This document shows positions 33,881 through 45,447 of a stretch of DNA of 64,000 nucleotides, one piece after another. The notes under the pieces are model-generated. The model was given only the letters and a program-made list of their open reading frames with translations, was not told the origin of the DNA and made no database searches. A program made the position numbers and the translations under genes. Source of the DNA: Fasciolopsis buskii (taxonomy: Eukaryota > Platyhelminthes > Trematoda > Plagiorchiida > Fasciolidae). The DNA lies in the NCBI GenBank assembly GCA_008360955.1, contig LUCM01004871.1, positions 7,352 through 71,351 of the forward strand, given 5' to 3'. How positions within the stretch are numbered: the first letter of the stretch is position 1; the number at the start of each line of letters is the position of its first letter.

Positions 33881-35040
33881 TAATGGTGAATAATCGTGGG
33901 TCCCGATGGGTGGCTGATGACCTGGAGATGGACAATAGTAGAAATTGCGTTTGTGATGAACTCTGCACTTTTGTTATTGTGTCCTTCCTGTTTCTGCGCC
34001 TTCTTTTTTTGCCAGAATCTGTGCTCAGTCTTACGTCTTCTTTATGTGCTTTATGGTTGATGTAAAATCGAAATAAGCGCCATTCAAATCTAAGTTAGAT
34101 TGGAATAATTTGTGCATCTTTTTTCTGCTGTATCTAGCGGGGAACTCTCCCTTCTGAGTGGTTTAAGTATTGTTATTTTTGGTTTCATACGTATATATAT
34201 GTTTTGATCGACTAATTTAATTGTGTGAGCATCAGAAAAAGCATTGATTGAAAAATGTCCTGGAAATCTGTAGAATTGCTTCAACGCAACAACGCGTGAC
34301 CCCATGAATTTGTCCTACCCGAATGTCTACTTACGACAGCATTTGCTGCATCCCGGTTATCTGCTTTCCAGATGTTATCTCCCCGTCTGAGTCCTAATCG
34401 GGACTCAAGGCAGAGTTTTATGCTACCTAGCGTATCCCTGGGTTTCGGATAAGGGAATGGCCACCATTCCGGTGGTTAGCCATGAATGAGGTGAATCCAT
34501 GCTCGCTGATTAATTGCCGCGGCCGTGTCGCAGGTGGCATGGGTTTTCGCCTGGCAAGCGTTCTCACTAAAATGCCATATGAAAAATTGATCACTGTAGA
34601 AAGAAGTAGGCTTTTATTCAAAGGTGGCCATTTGTTTAACCCGAATTAGCAGAAATCTTAAATCGGTCATCAGACATACTTATCCAGTAGCGCAATTGCG
34701 TCTACTGCAAACAATCAAAAGGTTAGGCTTCTAGAATCACCTAAGACTTGATTTCAATGTCCCACACGTCTGTCAGTTCACTTACAGTTGCGGTGTCGCA
34801 TGCATAGGCAAAACGGATAGCTGTTTCACTGGACGAGTGTCAGAACATATACCTACATCGTTGTCAAGGTCGATGACGTAATCCTCTATTACCTCGTATG
34901 CTAATGAAAAATCTCTGACCTCTCCAATCGAGTAGCCTCTAGTCGCAACGGGCCACAAAGTTGACATAACCCAGTCTTTCAAAGTACTAGTATGCAATAC
35001 ATCGATCTGTGTTGTATCCAAGAGACTTACTTTTAATTCT
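33881..35040. other. Unassigned SEC13 intron 4 sequence
   Basis: No exon or known repeat was recognised. Part of it may be the decayed 5' leader of the RTE endonuclease fragment that follows. Confidence 0.35.
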
Positions 35041-35955
35041 CTGGTTGCCTTTCGACTAGGGTACCCATTCAGTTTTTCCGTGAATTTTCATCTGCGCCTT
35101 CCTGGGTGCTCTGAGACTGCGGCTTCTGGCTTTTCTAGTATTAGTGTGACCCTCAGTCAGGGGGCTCAGGCTTCGCTGTTTGGCTGGATCCCAGTTGACG
35201 GGTGACTATGCGCAGTGAGACTTAGAGGTTCGAGCAAAGTAAAAAGCCATCGCTCTGACAGGCTCGACTCGTTTGTCATCTCACCATACGCGCCAACAGA
35301 TTGCAGCCCAGATTCAGTCAAGGGCGTTCCATCAAAAGCTGCTAGGCGGCATGACATCGTGATTTTGGAAGGAAACATGAGTCTCTCGAATGAGGTACAT
35401 CTAGGTGGTCCGTTTGGTCTCCATTCATATCTTTCTAAAAACGGAGAATAGCTGTTGGTTTTGTACTCAGATCATCGATTGTTTCTCACAAGATCAACTC
35501 CCCGGTACGCCACCTGGCGTCCGCCCTTTTGAGCCAGCGGTGAACCCAAATCGACCACATCGCTATTAGCTAAAAGTGCCGGGCTGTCCGAGAATGCCGG
35601 TCTCGACTCCGACCACAGGTTAGTATGCACTAAGTTGTCCCTGTGCTTTGGTGGGCGGTCAAAGCGCACATCGCACCATCGGTTAGGTTGCAGAAACGAT
35701 CGGAGCCGACTCGCCTACCAATCTTTCGAAACGCACCGGGTGGAAAGCTGCTATTGCCTCCACTCCACAACATCCATGAGCAATGGTCGTTTATCAAGAA
35801 TGTCTTGTATTCTGGCTCAGTGAGTTGTATCCCTACCCGTCTTGTGGTGACCCCCTGGATTTCTGCTGAGTCTTTGCGCTTTCTTGACGCACGTCAGTCC
35901 ATCATGGCTGATAGCGAGTATAATGAAGCGCGTCTCGTAACGAGAGGTTAACGTA
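35041..35955 (+). mobile_element. RTE-type LINE fragment (endonuclease and linker)
   Basis: Plus frames give LRLPGCSETAASGFSSISVT, AQASLFGWIPVDG then a stop, FVISPYAPTDCSPDSVKG, HDIVILEGN (the GDFN site, here EGN), GGPFGLHSYLSKNGE then a stop, DHRLFL, LDSDHRLVCTKLSLCFGGRS and the linker WISAESLRFLDARQSI. The order matches an RTE AP-endonuclease plus linker. The linker differs from that of copies 1-3 (RNSYEQKLFQEI), so a second RTE subfamily is present. Confidence 0.8.
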
Positions 35956-36112
35956 ATGCTGTTTGAGGAACTCTTGCCTCTACAAAAGCACACAGATGGC
36001 AAAACAAAAATTGCAAAATATGTATGGTAGAACACAGAACAATTCAATGCTTGTTTTCTTGTCCTCCATTGTTTCCTTCCTCTTTTCATCCGCTTTCCGT
36101 ACAATTAATTGT

Positions 36113-36114
<2 letters not shown>

Positions 36115-36147
<33 letters not shown>
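36115..36147. repeat. (TA)n microsatellite
   Basis: About 30 bases of uninterrupted alternating TA lie in SEC13 intron 4. Confidence 0.95.
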
Positions 36148-36152
<5 letters not shown>

Positions 36153-36720
36153 TTAGTGCTTCAGTTCTTTCAGTTAGGTTTTAGGAAACTTCCGGAACTT
36201 TCGATTTAGTTCAGGTTTTGCGCTCACTAATCTACTAGCGCGCCCTTGTCGTTGTTGCTACTTCATATCCTCTTCAACCGAAAGCGAAATAAGTCCACAA
36301 TAGTGAAGTACTAACTGTATACTAGCAAGTAGTCACACTAGAAAAGAGAGATTTCGAATGCAAGGACAGCAGTGCCTGTGATATTCAGCGACATCACCTG
36401 ATATCGTCACATATCCGATGGACACATCTTTGACGCGTTAGCGAAAAAGGCGCATTCCAAGAAGTCGATTTTCCTAATTCTCGGTTAGTTGCTTACCAGT
36501 GCCAGATTATCGGTGACAATTTCATTAAATTTCTCACATCCTCGCTGGTTGGAAGGTTGTTCGCAGTAGAATTTCCGTCTCCGATCGTCTTCCGTATTAT
36601 CCTACTGTTTTAACAGACTACGACTCGGTTTTAGTTTGCTTTTTTTCAAAGAACCACATGATATTCACGTCGATTTTCCAATCCTCTCTTTCCTGATTCC
36701 CTTTTGTTCGGTGCGTTCAG

Positions 36721-36857
36721 ATTGGCGTAAACAGTGTGTCGTGGGCTCCGGCAATCAACGCAGATTTCATGCTCAATCCGGCTACTATGCACTCCGTCTC
36801 TCCATTAATCAAGCGTATCGTATCCGGTGGGTGCGATTCCATTATTAAAATTTGGCG
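36721..36857 (+). CDS. SEC13: SEC13 exon 5 (WD40 blade 4)
   Basis: The exon follows a GCGTTCAG acceptor and reads IGVNSVSWAPAINADFML, then a variable loop, then IKRIVSGGCDSIIKIW plus two bases of the next codon, with a GTAAGT donor at 36858. It continues the N-A-H-T linker of exon 4 in frame. G-V-N-S-V-S-W-A-P followed by an insertion loop and K-R-x-x-S-G-G-C-D is the characteristic fourth blade of SEC13. The five exons total 587 coding bases (about 196 residues), against roughly 300-320 residues for family members. I could not find the exon carrying the D-W-V-R-D-V-A-W motif that should follow. Confidence 0.94.
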
Positions 36858-37149
36858 GTAAGTTTTACACGCCCTGTCCTATCTGCCAGCCGTCACTGGT
36901 GGTGAGTCAAAGGAGGCTACATTTAATCGAATGTAACGCGTGATAGCCGGGTTGACATTGTTCGGTTTTCCCCTATTTGCTCGTCTTTCAGTGGTGACGG
37001 GTCGTTTTTTCTCCTAGCTGAGACTTTCCACATTGGATCTATGGAATACCAGTTATTCCATCTACCTTTGTTTTATACAGTCGAAAAATCAACGGCTGTT
37101 TCCGGCCTCCTTATTTTGACTCATATTTCGTCCTGCCTAACCAAACAAT

Positions 37150-37440
37150 CAGGTAACCTCTGAGGTGGCCAAGTAGACTAAGCGTCTGACACTAAAATGA
37201 CCAGATTTGAAATTCCAGACCTGTCAATCACTTGGGCGGTAGACGTCCACTCGCTGTCGCCCGGTTGCGTTGCCACACCTGACTTACTGAGACCTTATGT
37301 GGTTCTATGCCCCCCCCCCCCACACACACTCTCCCCGTGTAGAGTGGGCCCTAGTGGCTGTGGGACGTGTCCTTTACACTGCACACATGCTTCAAGCATG
37401 TCATAAAAAAACTAGTATCTCGTTTTCGAATCGAGCAAAA
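37150..37440 (+). repeat. tRNA-derived SINE-like repeat, family 2
   Basis: It opens with TGGCCAAGTAGACTAAGCG (A-box-like) and ATTTGAAATTCC in the B-box position. A body follows with 'ccttatgtggttctatgcc', a C-run and 'ctctccccgtgtag', then 'tgcttcaagcatgtc' and an A-run. The same body occurs at 44650-44990 and in part at 54280-54430. The head resembles a Ser/Leu tRNA (long 'GGCCAAGTGG-TTAAGGCG' style), consistent with a tRNA-derived SINE. Confidence 0.6.
37311..37340. repeat. Poly(C) / (CA)n run
   Basis: A run of about 13 C is followed by ACACACAC and CTCTCCCC, inside the SINE-like repeat. Confidence 0.9.
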
Positions 37441-38609
37441 TTTGGTATACTTCCCATCACAGTGTAAGCCTTTTTTAGGAAGTCGTAAACGTTTTTTCTA
37501 CTGGAATGTAATCCAGAGACCTAAGCAACCGTAAAACTTTTCTTATCTATCGAGATCTCTTTTAATCTTTAGGTAGATCGGATCAAACAGCCCGTCACAT
37601 TTTTGCAGCTGTGCTTTTCAAGTGGCCACCGAAGCACATGGATCGTTTAGTGCACACTAGGGCTCGGTCGGAGCACTGCAATAAGACAAGCAGTCTTGAA
37701 TGCAGCCCCTCCATCTGTGGTGGTGAAATCGATTTGAGTCCTTTGCTGATACAAAGAAGGTAGTTCACCGGCAATTCCAACTTCTGAGATTCGTATAAGC
37801 TAGGAACAGTCAGTGGTGAACACAGCCAAAAACCGTTCCGCGTTTTAAGACGAGAGAACTCGAGACCAGAAGAACTTCCGAAATACGCATCGTTGGAGTA
37901 AAGCTGATTTATTTTAGCATTCGTGCCTCTTCAGTTCAGTTCAACTTGTACCACTTCTCACCTTACATGAATACGCTCTAGTTTTGATTGCTCCTCCGCG
38001 GCACCAAACTATGGTGAAAGAGAAATCGTAAACTTATGAATCGAAAGAATTGTAAAGAGGTAGAAATATTTTGAATGAAAGAAAGCCACTGCATGCGACA
38101 CTGAATCCATATCCTATTGTCTGCAACCATCACCAGGGCGAATCTCGTTGACCCCAACTGGGCAGCCTAAATGCACCTACATGACCCAATCCATTGCCTT
38201 AGATTTTGTCGTGCCATTGATTGGCCACCTTGAACAGTCTTCCAACCATTACCCCCCTCGGAGAACAGCACACAACTGGGCAATCATTCTGTCGGCATGC
38301 GCCAAACATGTTCCAATCATTCTATTGTATTGTATAGACTTTTGCTTACAATAAATAATGTCGCATGTGAGGGTAAAACTAAAATAGGAAAAAATAACTA
38401 AATAAATAAAATAAAAACACTCATCACCTCGTGAAAAATATAAAAACTCATCGAGGAATAATCATAGTACATTGCGATAGGTTGCTCGGGAATCCGGCTG
38501 AAACCCGGTCACGATTTATCAAAATTGACCTATTAACCTATTCACATCCAGTATCTATCCTGAAGAATGGACCTTTGTACTGAGTATCTTACGCCTAACA
38601 AAATCCTCT
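37441..38609. other. No gene recognised
   Basis: The segment 38150-38500 shares short blocks with 47690-47920 near the tail of a LINE ('ttgtgtagactttt'-like, 'aggttgctcgggaatccggc', 'gctgaaacccggtcac'), so it may be a detached LINE 3' region. Otherwise nothing was recognised. Confidence 0.4.
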
Positions 38610-38830
38610 CATCACATTTTGCCAACAGTACAAAGACAGCGTTGTTCAAACACCGATAGTTTTTGCTCATCTTATGTCCGCAGCGGCTGCTTCCTAACCG
38701 TGTTGAAAGATTGATCTTATTGCTGATATATAAAACCGGCCTTTAGTCGGTAACCCGACGGCACAGAATAATCAGGTTGTTGAATGCCAATCGGGCCTAC
38801 TGTACGCGCGAAGACACACCATGTGAGATG
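38610..38830 (+). repeat. Direct repeat, copy 1
   Basis: Blocks such as 'gttcaaacaccgatag' and 'tcgggcctactgt' recur in diverged form at about 39640-39860, same strand, 1.03 kb downstream. Family unknown. Confidence 0.45.
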
Positions 38831-39309
38831 CAACTACCCACCTCATCTAGTTATTCCCCTGCAAGAACAAGGTTCGACTTTGAACCAATCCAGTCTTGCA
38901 ACAGCGTTATGTACGCCAAAAGTGCACAATACCTCCCCAACGGCTACCCTATCGTTCATGCGTCCAAGAAAGACCTGCAACTCAGTCGGCAGCACAACGC
39001 CGTGCGTATATTCTGAGTTAAACAGTTTTCTGTTTGAGCGAATGTCAATTTCACCTGCCTAATGTGTAGTTAGTGCGATTTTCATTATCATCCTGATGTC
39101 AAGATTATATCTTGGCGTGGTATATTGTAGTTTGCATATCTCCATGATCGAACGAACCGCTTATTTCGAGCTGAAGAAGGTCATTGAGTAGCGGTTTGGC
39201 GAGGCACTCTCCTGGTCCTCCGGGTGGGCGTTGATTTAAATTGGGAACTGAGTTGGTAAATAGGTGGAAGAATAATTTGTTCGGGTAAATGGACTTCGAT
39301 TCAACCACT
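38831..39309. other. No gene recognised
   Basis: The overlapping plus-strand frames at 38777-39062 look non-coding, and no RNA gene or repeat family was recognised up to the RTE 5' end at 39310. Confidence 0.4.
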
Positions 39310-39640
39310 CCCCGCTGCTTTGCGGGTAGGTCCTTGTTAGAATCAAAGGTTTTGGTTGGTTGATAACCCTAATCGTTCTTTCGGCTTAGTGACCGGACTC
39401 CCAATCGTTTTCCGTTAGTTACATAGATGCAGTAAATTTCACATGACATGGATCGTCGCCCAGAATACTTAGGACTGCGCCATCCATTGCCTCGAACAGG
39501 ATGAGTAGTGATAAGTATATTTCTCTTCAGAGTTCTCATGCAGAGTTAACATGTCCCAGCCACCCTGATTTACTCAAGTTCAGTACCTGTTTCACTGACT
39601 GAGTTCTTCCACCTTAAGCCTAACGTCAGTTAGTGAAAAA
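39310..39640 (+). mobile_element. RTE-type LINE 5' end
   Basis: CCGCTGCTTTGCGGGTAGGT, followed by 'aaccctaatcgttctt' and 'tagtgataagtat', is the same 5' leader as at 21493, 27345 (reverse) and 28955. Downstream coding sequence is not recognisable, so it is a 5' fragment. It continues into the direct repeat at 39640. Confidence 0.65.
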
Positions 39641-39860
39641 TTCTGGCACTATCTTCGAATGAAAATACGAAGACACCAGTGTTCAAACACCAATGGTCTC
39701 CGTTTGTCTTCTGTTCGCAACAACCATGTTTCTTAGTCCTACAGCATTATTCCTTTCGTGGCCTCAGTGTGAACTTGACCTTTGACTGATAATTGGACAT
39801 CGCAGGGACATCACGAATGTCTCAAGTTGGCAAAAACTAATCGAGCCTTCTGTTTACCGG
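39641..39860 (+). repeat. Direct repeat, copy 2
   Basis: Diverged copy of 38610-38830. It directly follows the RTE 5' leader here, which may mean that both belong to RTE copies. Confidence 0.45.
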
Positions 39861-40130
39861 GACAATTCGAATCCGATGCTTATCGAACTGATTCGTGTGG
39901 TTTTCAGAGTGTCTTAACACCTTTACTGTAGATCGGCACAGTCACCGATCCTCTGCAAAATTTTATGTTACGCTCCTTTTGCCTAGGTCGTACCCAGGAC
40001 CTTTGTTAGTCCCAGTGATAATAATTCAAAATCACGTTGTGTCCCGCAATCCTCTCCATCCTCTCATGGATCATTTCCGTTAAAACCATACTAAAAGAAC
40101 CTTTGACATATCACCAAAATCCTCCCTTCT

Positions 40131-40158
40131 ATCTCTCTCTCTCTATATGTATATATAG
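40131..40158. repeat. (CT)n/(TA)n simple repeat
   Basis: TATCTCTCTCTCTCTATATG followed by TATATATAG. Confidence 0.9.
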
Positions 40159-40284
40159 TTCGGGCTATGATAAGTTGCGTGGTAATTTAACATTGATGTA
40201 TTCCACCATTGATGATATTCGTGATTTTTGTTCGATGTGACGAAGGGGGATGCTATGTATGGTTTGTCTGCCTATAACTAATAT

Positions 40285-40473
40285 ATGACATTCTGGAGTT
40301 CATATACATTCAGGCTAATAGGGCGGCAAGAAGATCAACTTGCTTTACCTGTGGGTAGTCTTTTCAGGAATGTGGGAATTCTGCACAATATTGCAACGTC
40401 AGCATGTCAGAAGCCAATGAGCACGAAAGAAATTATGAGTTACGCACTGCAGGATACCAAAATTGATGAATAG
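40285..40473 (+). CDS. Unidentified possible exon
   Basis: An open frame after an ATTCAG acceptor-like site reads GRQEDQLALPVGSLFRNVGI, LHNIATSACQKPMSTKEIMS and YALQDTKIDE, then a stop. Its amino-acid composition is protein-like, unlike the surrounding shadow frames, and the last codons could be a C-terminus. I do not recognise the family. An upstream frame (YDKLRGNLTLMYSTIDDIRD, 40165-40237) might be related. It could equally be chance. Confidence 0.25.
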   Translation: MTFWSSYTFRLIGRQEDQLALPVGSLFRNVGILHNIATSACQKPMSTKEIMSYALQDTKIDE

Positions 40474-42310
40474 AAGGGATAATCTCTTACCATGGAAGTA
40501 TACGAACACCATTTGTGGAGAGCAGATTTAGCAATATTGATCGATCCAGATAGTCGAAAGCGTTTTTACAGTTTCGCATTCTCTATTTAAACTGAATTCG
40601 TTAAGGTGATTACAGTTTTTTGTCACTTAGCAGCTGGTAATCGTCCTCTGGTAGTCACAACGTAAAATTTAGGGTCCTGTGTGGTTTAAGAAGGAAGAAC
40701 GCCGTTTAAAAGTGAAATCATTTGTTTTTCGTGAACGTTTACTCTTAAATGGAGGTTTCGATTCAAACCGCGGAATATATTTCAGAATAAGCGCATTTTC
40801 AGATTATTCATACTGCATGCGGGACGCAGGACATGTGAATTTTCTGGTTCACCCAGGTGAATTGGTAGTTTAATCTGCGTCACGTGAAGGTTTTCCGATT
40901 AGATAAAAGGCAACCTGTTAGCTTAGTTTCATTCATGTAGCAGTGGGCTGAGATAAGATAAACATGCCTCTGTGATTTCCTCATACTGCGTAAGGCCGCA
41001 GCTCTTGTGAAATTTTGGGCCCACTATGGTGATTTGATGATTTGAACTCCAGTGAGGAATCATCTTCCCGATCGCTGTCGGAATGACTGCACCATCCTCG
41101 GCAGAAGCTGCAGTAATGAAAGTTAAGATGATCAGTCTAGCGGAACAGACTTGCACGATTTTCAAATGGAAGTGTTTGGTAAACACAATTTTGCCTTTTT
41201 GAACCATGATACATCCATCCACCTATTTAGGCCTATTTTTGGTTATCTTTGACTTATGCACTCAGCCAAAACGTTGGAATTTTCCTCTGTTCCTTTCTTT
41301 CTTCTGATTGTCAAACCTTCATATGGTTCAGTTTAAACTACCAGCTTTTTACTGGGGTCGGAATTTCATACGAGATGGTAGTTTTTTCAAATTCTCAAGG
41401 GAACCGCTCTCCATTTCTAGTGCTGGCTAATCTTAGTTTTGTTTACCGGTTCTTACTATTGTAAATGGTTGGGTTAATTTCCAAAACAGTTTTTGGCATT
41501 GCATGGAAGTGGGCGTTTTTGGACAGTAAAGAATCATGATTTGTTTGTAAACCCCAAGTCTAGCTGAGCACCAATAGGGAAACGTTATATTTATTGAACC
41601 TATTATAGTAAGGGGAAAGACGTATTACCTCCCAAAGTCGTCAGCAGTGACATTTGGACTGGTTCATTTGAATTATCACGTGCATTGACAGCAGACCATC
41701 CAACGTGTTCAATTCCGATACCGGTATATTAGGCCGTAGGTAGTTTTCCGAGGATGCGTGGAACGAAACCCACCCCCATGTGCTTTATATCCCGTGACAT
41801 GGCAGCCGATATTTTCCGCCGAAATATTCGTAAGTCCCTGATAGCCGATTTTCTCCAGCTGTTTTTGATGCATCTCATAACACCTAGGAGATTTCGAACA
41901 TCCGTTGAAGAGTCATCCCTCTGCGAAATAAAACCGCTCGACTGTGCGATTTCATCGGGAATTTCTCAATGCAATCTTCCACGATGATGACTACTGCATT
42001 TTCTTACTTCCTCCTTTGAGCCATTGCTGCCAATTCATTGAAGACAGAATATTGCTAGTTCTTGTCACAGAAATTTGAGTTTTTCCGGCATCGAATTATG
42101 GTAAATTCACTTGTCAACTTGCTCGATGTTTCTTCACTGTAACATTGTTTTTTCTTTCTTGTTTCGGTCTACTTGATCTTCGTTGGTGTAATTGATTAAA
42201 ACGGTTCGCACCATAATCTCTAGGGATTTCATAAAGGAGCTTGTGTAGGGTAACATTGGTAATTTTCAATTCATTGTGGTTCAGCATGTTGTTGCACCTT
42301 AAAAATGTGC
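40474..42310. other. No gene recognised
   Basis: Scattered short frames only (for example 41754-41987 plus). No family match, splice-supported exon or repeat identified. Confidence 0.4.
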
Positions 42311-42317
42311 ATGTAGC

Positions 42318-42438
42318 TTGGCTGGAGCTCACCCGGAGAAAATCTTACGCCGACTTATTACGGCTGTTCTAATAACAGTTCTGATGGTAGCCATCGTCTC
42401 CGTCTTCCTTTTTCTACTAACCAACACGAGCTCACAGG
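42318..42438 (+). CDS. Possible exon with one transmembrane segment
   Basis: The frame LAGAHPEKILRRLITAVLIT, VLMVAIVSVFLFLLTNTSSQ is open. It has a basic R-R ahead of about 23 hydrophobic residues and is followed by a GTTAGC donor-like site at 42439. An AG (at 42314-42315, in 'catgtag') lies just upstream. This would suit the signal-anchor exon of a type II membrane protein. There is no homology I can name and no neighbouring exon was found, so it is weak. Confidence 0.25.
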
Positions 42439-43129
42439 TTAGCCAAGGTTATGAAACTAGATGTGGCGTCATCTTGTCATATCGAAAGTTGAAAATACCC
42501 AGTTCACACAACGTCGTTGTAGTGGTAATACCGGCAAGCCTTTTCTCGTCGTCAAAGCACTCTGATTTATTCGTAGTTCGTCTGATATAAACTCAAGTTA
42601 AATATTTTTATATACACCATAGGGTGAACGTTCAGCTTTGCAAGAGTCCAGTCAATAGGCCTAATGACTATATTGTTGTAGAAACGTGACGTCAAACGAG
42701 GATAATTCTTAATTTGGGTACATAAAAAATCGAAAGGCAATCTTAGTTCTTGATTACAGAGTTTTCGGTCACCTGTCGGTCTGTGAGCATCATCTAATAG
42801 CCTTGCCCTGGAGTAGCGTAAATGCATTTTGGTCAATGTGTACGCAGACGGGGAAATCACGTGCAGCCTAGTAACGTGACTTGATCATCCAATATGAAAT
42901 TCTTTGAGCAGGTGCAGTTTCAGCAAAAGAATGTTCGCTCATTCTGATCCAAATCATGTTCGTTAGAAACTAATTAGGGTCAGATGTCTCCGTTGGACCG
43001 CAACGTATATGGAACAGAATGATACTCCGCATGTGCTGTCTTACCTTTCCTATCTTATTTTTTACTCCTCTTGTTATTGAATCCACACGAAGTTCATCAT
43101 TTTCAGGAAGAGGCCCGCTACCGGCTGAA

Positions 43130-43215
43130 GGTCGTTAGGCTGGGAATTTGGCCACCAAGTTGGAAGAATTTCAACCAGTGACTTTCAGTTGACCGCTTGA
43201 CCAAGCCCGGTCTTA
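43130..43215 (-). repeat. tRNA-like SINE fragment
   Basis: The minus strand shows TTGGTCAAGCGGTCAACTG (A-box-like) and GGTTGAAATTC (B-box-like) about 30 bases apart, but no folded acceptor stem. It looks like a decayed tRNA-derived head. Confidence 0.35.
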
Positions 43216-43243
43216 GATGATAAAAATACAACCTATTTTCACC

Positions 43244-43650
43244 ATGTGATATCAATGCTGAACTCGCCATGAGAAACCCACGAAAGCATTGTGCAGCTGT
43301 TTAATCCTTGTTAGAAATAACTGTGAAAACATAATCTCCTGCTACTTATGCCTGCCAAGTAGGCAACCTCTGTAGGTCATTTCCAAAGCGCTCGTCGTAC
43401 TTAGGGGTCGATTGGTCTGCGCTAGCAGCCCTTAGCCGTGCCTATCAGTGGCCGACAGGTGCAAATTTATGTGATGAAATTCAACAAACCGTTGAGAGCC
43501 TGCCAGTTAGCGTAATCGCTAGGGCGTTCGTCTCGGATGCGCGTCCCATTTCGGATTCGGTCAATCTACACTGTTGAAGGTTCCTAACAAGGATGCTACA
43601 GCTGTGCAGCGTTTCCATGTTTTTTTAATGGAGAGTTGAGCCTTAATAAA
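43244..43650 (+). repeat. SINE-like repeat family 1 (tRNA-like core, inverted tails)
   Basis: Blocks in order: an inverted tail (43244-43325, from 'caccatgtgatatca' to 'atccttgttag'), a spacer ('ataatctcctgctac'), 'ggggtcgattgg..gctagcagcc', a tRNA-like core (TAGCGTAATCGCTAGGGCG, then TTTCGGATTCGG) and a forward tail ('cctaacaaggatg', 'cagctgt', 'gtttccatg'). The same blocks recur at 52790-53530. Confidence 0.65.
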
Positions 43651-44454
43651 TCGTGTCGTTTTGTTAAACTTTTCGAAGGTACATTGGTTAAGTAGTTGAA
43701 TGATTTTTTTTTGTTTCGCTGATTTCGTTACTAAGCCATTCTATGAAGATAGCATTATGGAATCACGATGGAGTGATAAACGAAGAGGAAACATTGAACG
43801 AGTTTAGACGGTATAAACATTACCTTGGAACACGCACTGTGCACCCAGTATGTTTGGCCTGATCTAGGTCATATAAGACCTCGAGCTGTCGACCGTGTGT
43901 ATGCGTTCTTTCCATTATAACGTACAACATGGTGTGAAAAACAACGGTCATTGGGGCTCACTCTGCGTCTAACGCTATTCGGTAATGATAATATGTAAGG
44001 CTTGGTCTAGAAATTTGGATTCTTCTAGTTCCTTGGTTTTTACATTACAATCGTTTCATCAGCACTCGAACAGACACCGTCAAAATGATCCCAACCGTCG
44101 GTCACCGACTCCCGGTTAGGCTACGATCGATTCAGATTACCCTACTGTCTTATAGATTAGGCCTTTCGATTCTCTAATTCATTTCTTAGCCTCGGTCTGG
44201 CCATGGAGCGATATCAATCCAACAACCGAATCATAGATTGCGATGGACAACCGAGGACATAAAGATGGAGTATCGATGAGTTTATGAACCCCATACATTG
44301 TTCTTGTTTTTTCTCATCCTAAATGATTGCCCACTATGCTAAATATACGAAACAAGCACCACCGGAATCAGCATGTTAAGAACAACCAATTTTTTTAGTT
44401 TTTTCTTCCTTAAGCAGTGAACCCACAAATGAGAGGATTGCGATCAACAGAGGG

Positions 44455-44545
44455 GAAAGTTGACTGGCGGTGGGATGGGTCGAGCCCGTAACCTTCAGGC
44501 TGAATTGCGGTGATGTTAACCGCTTGACCACCGCTGGTCACATTA
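44455..44545 (-). repeat. tRNA-like SINE head
   Basis: The minus strand reads GTGGTCAAGCGGTTAACATC (A box) then GGTTACGGGCTCGACCC (B box), the internal pol III promoter layout of tRNAs. Intact stems were not found, so it is a SINE head rather than a tRNA gene. Confidence 0.45.
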
Positions 44546-44649
44546 TTACTTGTAACAACGACAAGGTATTATATGGTTGTCGCTTAGCGTAACGTTCGTT
44601 CGATTCGAGCTCATTGGGATTTGAAAGGATTGAGTAATAGGTTAGTCGC

Positions 44650-44990
44650 CCCACCGGGTCAGATTAAACCACCGATGACCAAGCGGACTAAACGCTGTCC
44701 CTCCAATAGATCAGAGGTTTGAATCTCAAATCGATCGATCATTTTGGAATAAAATAATAATTTGTTGTCGCCCGGCTCTTCATCACATCATACCCACTCG
44801 GATCTTGTGTGATTGTATGCCACTCCAATTTTCACGGTCATGGATATCGTCCCATACCCAGTGTAACACTCTATAGCGGCTATAGTGCATACCTTTTCCA
44901 GTATACTTATGCTTCAAGCATGCTGTGGAAAAAACCTGACTAACTGCAGATATGGCGACTTGGTTTTGAATAAATGCACGTTTTCGACGT
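44650..44990 (+). repeat. tRNA-derived SINE-like repeat, family 2
   Basis: The head ATGACCAAGCGGACTAAACG and GAGGTTTGAATCTC (B box) is followed by 'ccactcggatcttgtgtgat', 'gtatgccactcc', 'tgcttcaagcatgctgt', an A-run and 'actgcagatatggcgacttggttttgaat'. The same body is seen at 37150-37440. Confidence 0.6.
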
Positions 44991-45198
44991 GTACTTCACA
45001 TGTTAACTGTGACCTCGTGAAGTGGCTTGATTACCTGGTGTGAATTTCGTCAATAGGTTTACTTTCATTCAAGAAGTGTTTGCGTATTTCAACCAAGGGC
45101 TTGGCTGATGAGAATAACCTGGGGTTACTAAACGTTGATCAGAAGCCGCTAAACGACGGAAAATCTTGTAGTGCGAAATTTATGACTATCCTAAAATG

Positions 45199-45199
<1 letters not shown>

Positions 45200-45235
<36 letters not shown>

Positions 45236-45237
45236 TT
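45200..45237. repeat. (ATT)n microsatellite
   Basis: About eleven consecutive ATT units. Confidence 0.95.
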
Positions 45238-45447
45238 TAATCACCATTTTAAGATTTGTTCCGGAAATTTCTCATTCGAGATTTATCGGCTTTTTTGCGG
45301 GAAAGTAGTTACTTATCTGTTATTCGTTACCGAAACTCAGATGTTGGTGTAAATTTCAAAGTGGCGTTTGTACTATTCCATCCTGGCAACCCTAATATCA
45401 ATGTTTTTGCGAATTAATTTCTACCCTCAGACAGCCACATAACAAGA

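Noticed and set aside
44455..44545. A functional tRNA gene
   Set aside because: A- and B-box matches are present, but I could not pair an acceptor stem or find a clean anticodon loop, and similar heads recur in nearby repeats.
45100..45140. Hammerhead ribozyme core (CTGATGAG at about 45105; another at about 55448)
   Set aside because: Schistosome SINEs are known to carry hammerheads, but neither site has the partner GAAA and the stems needed.
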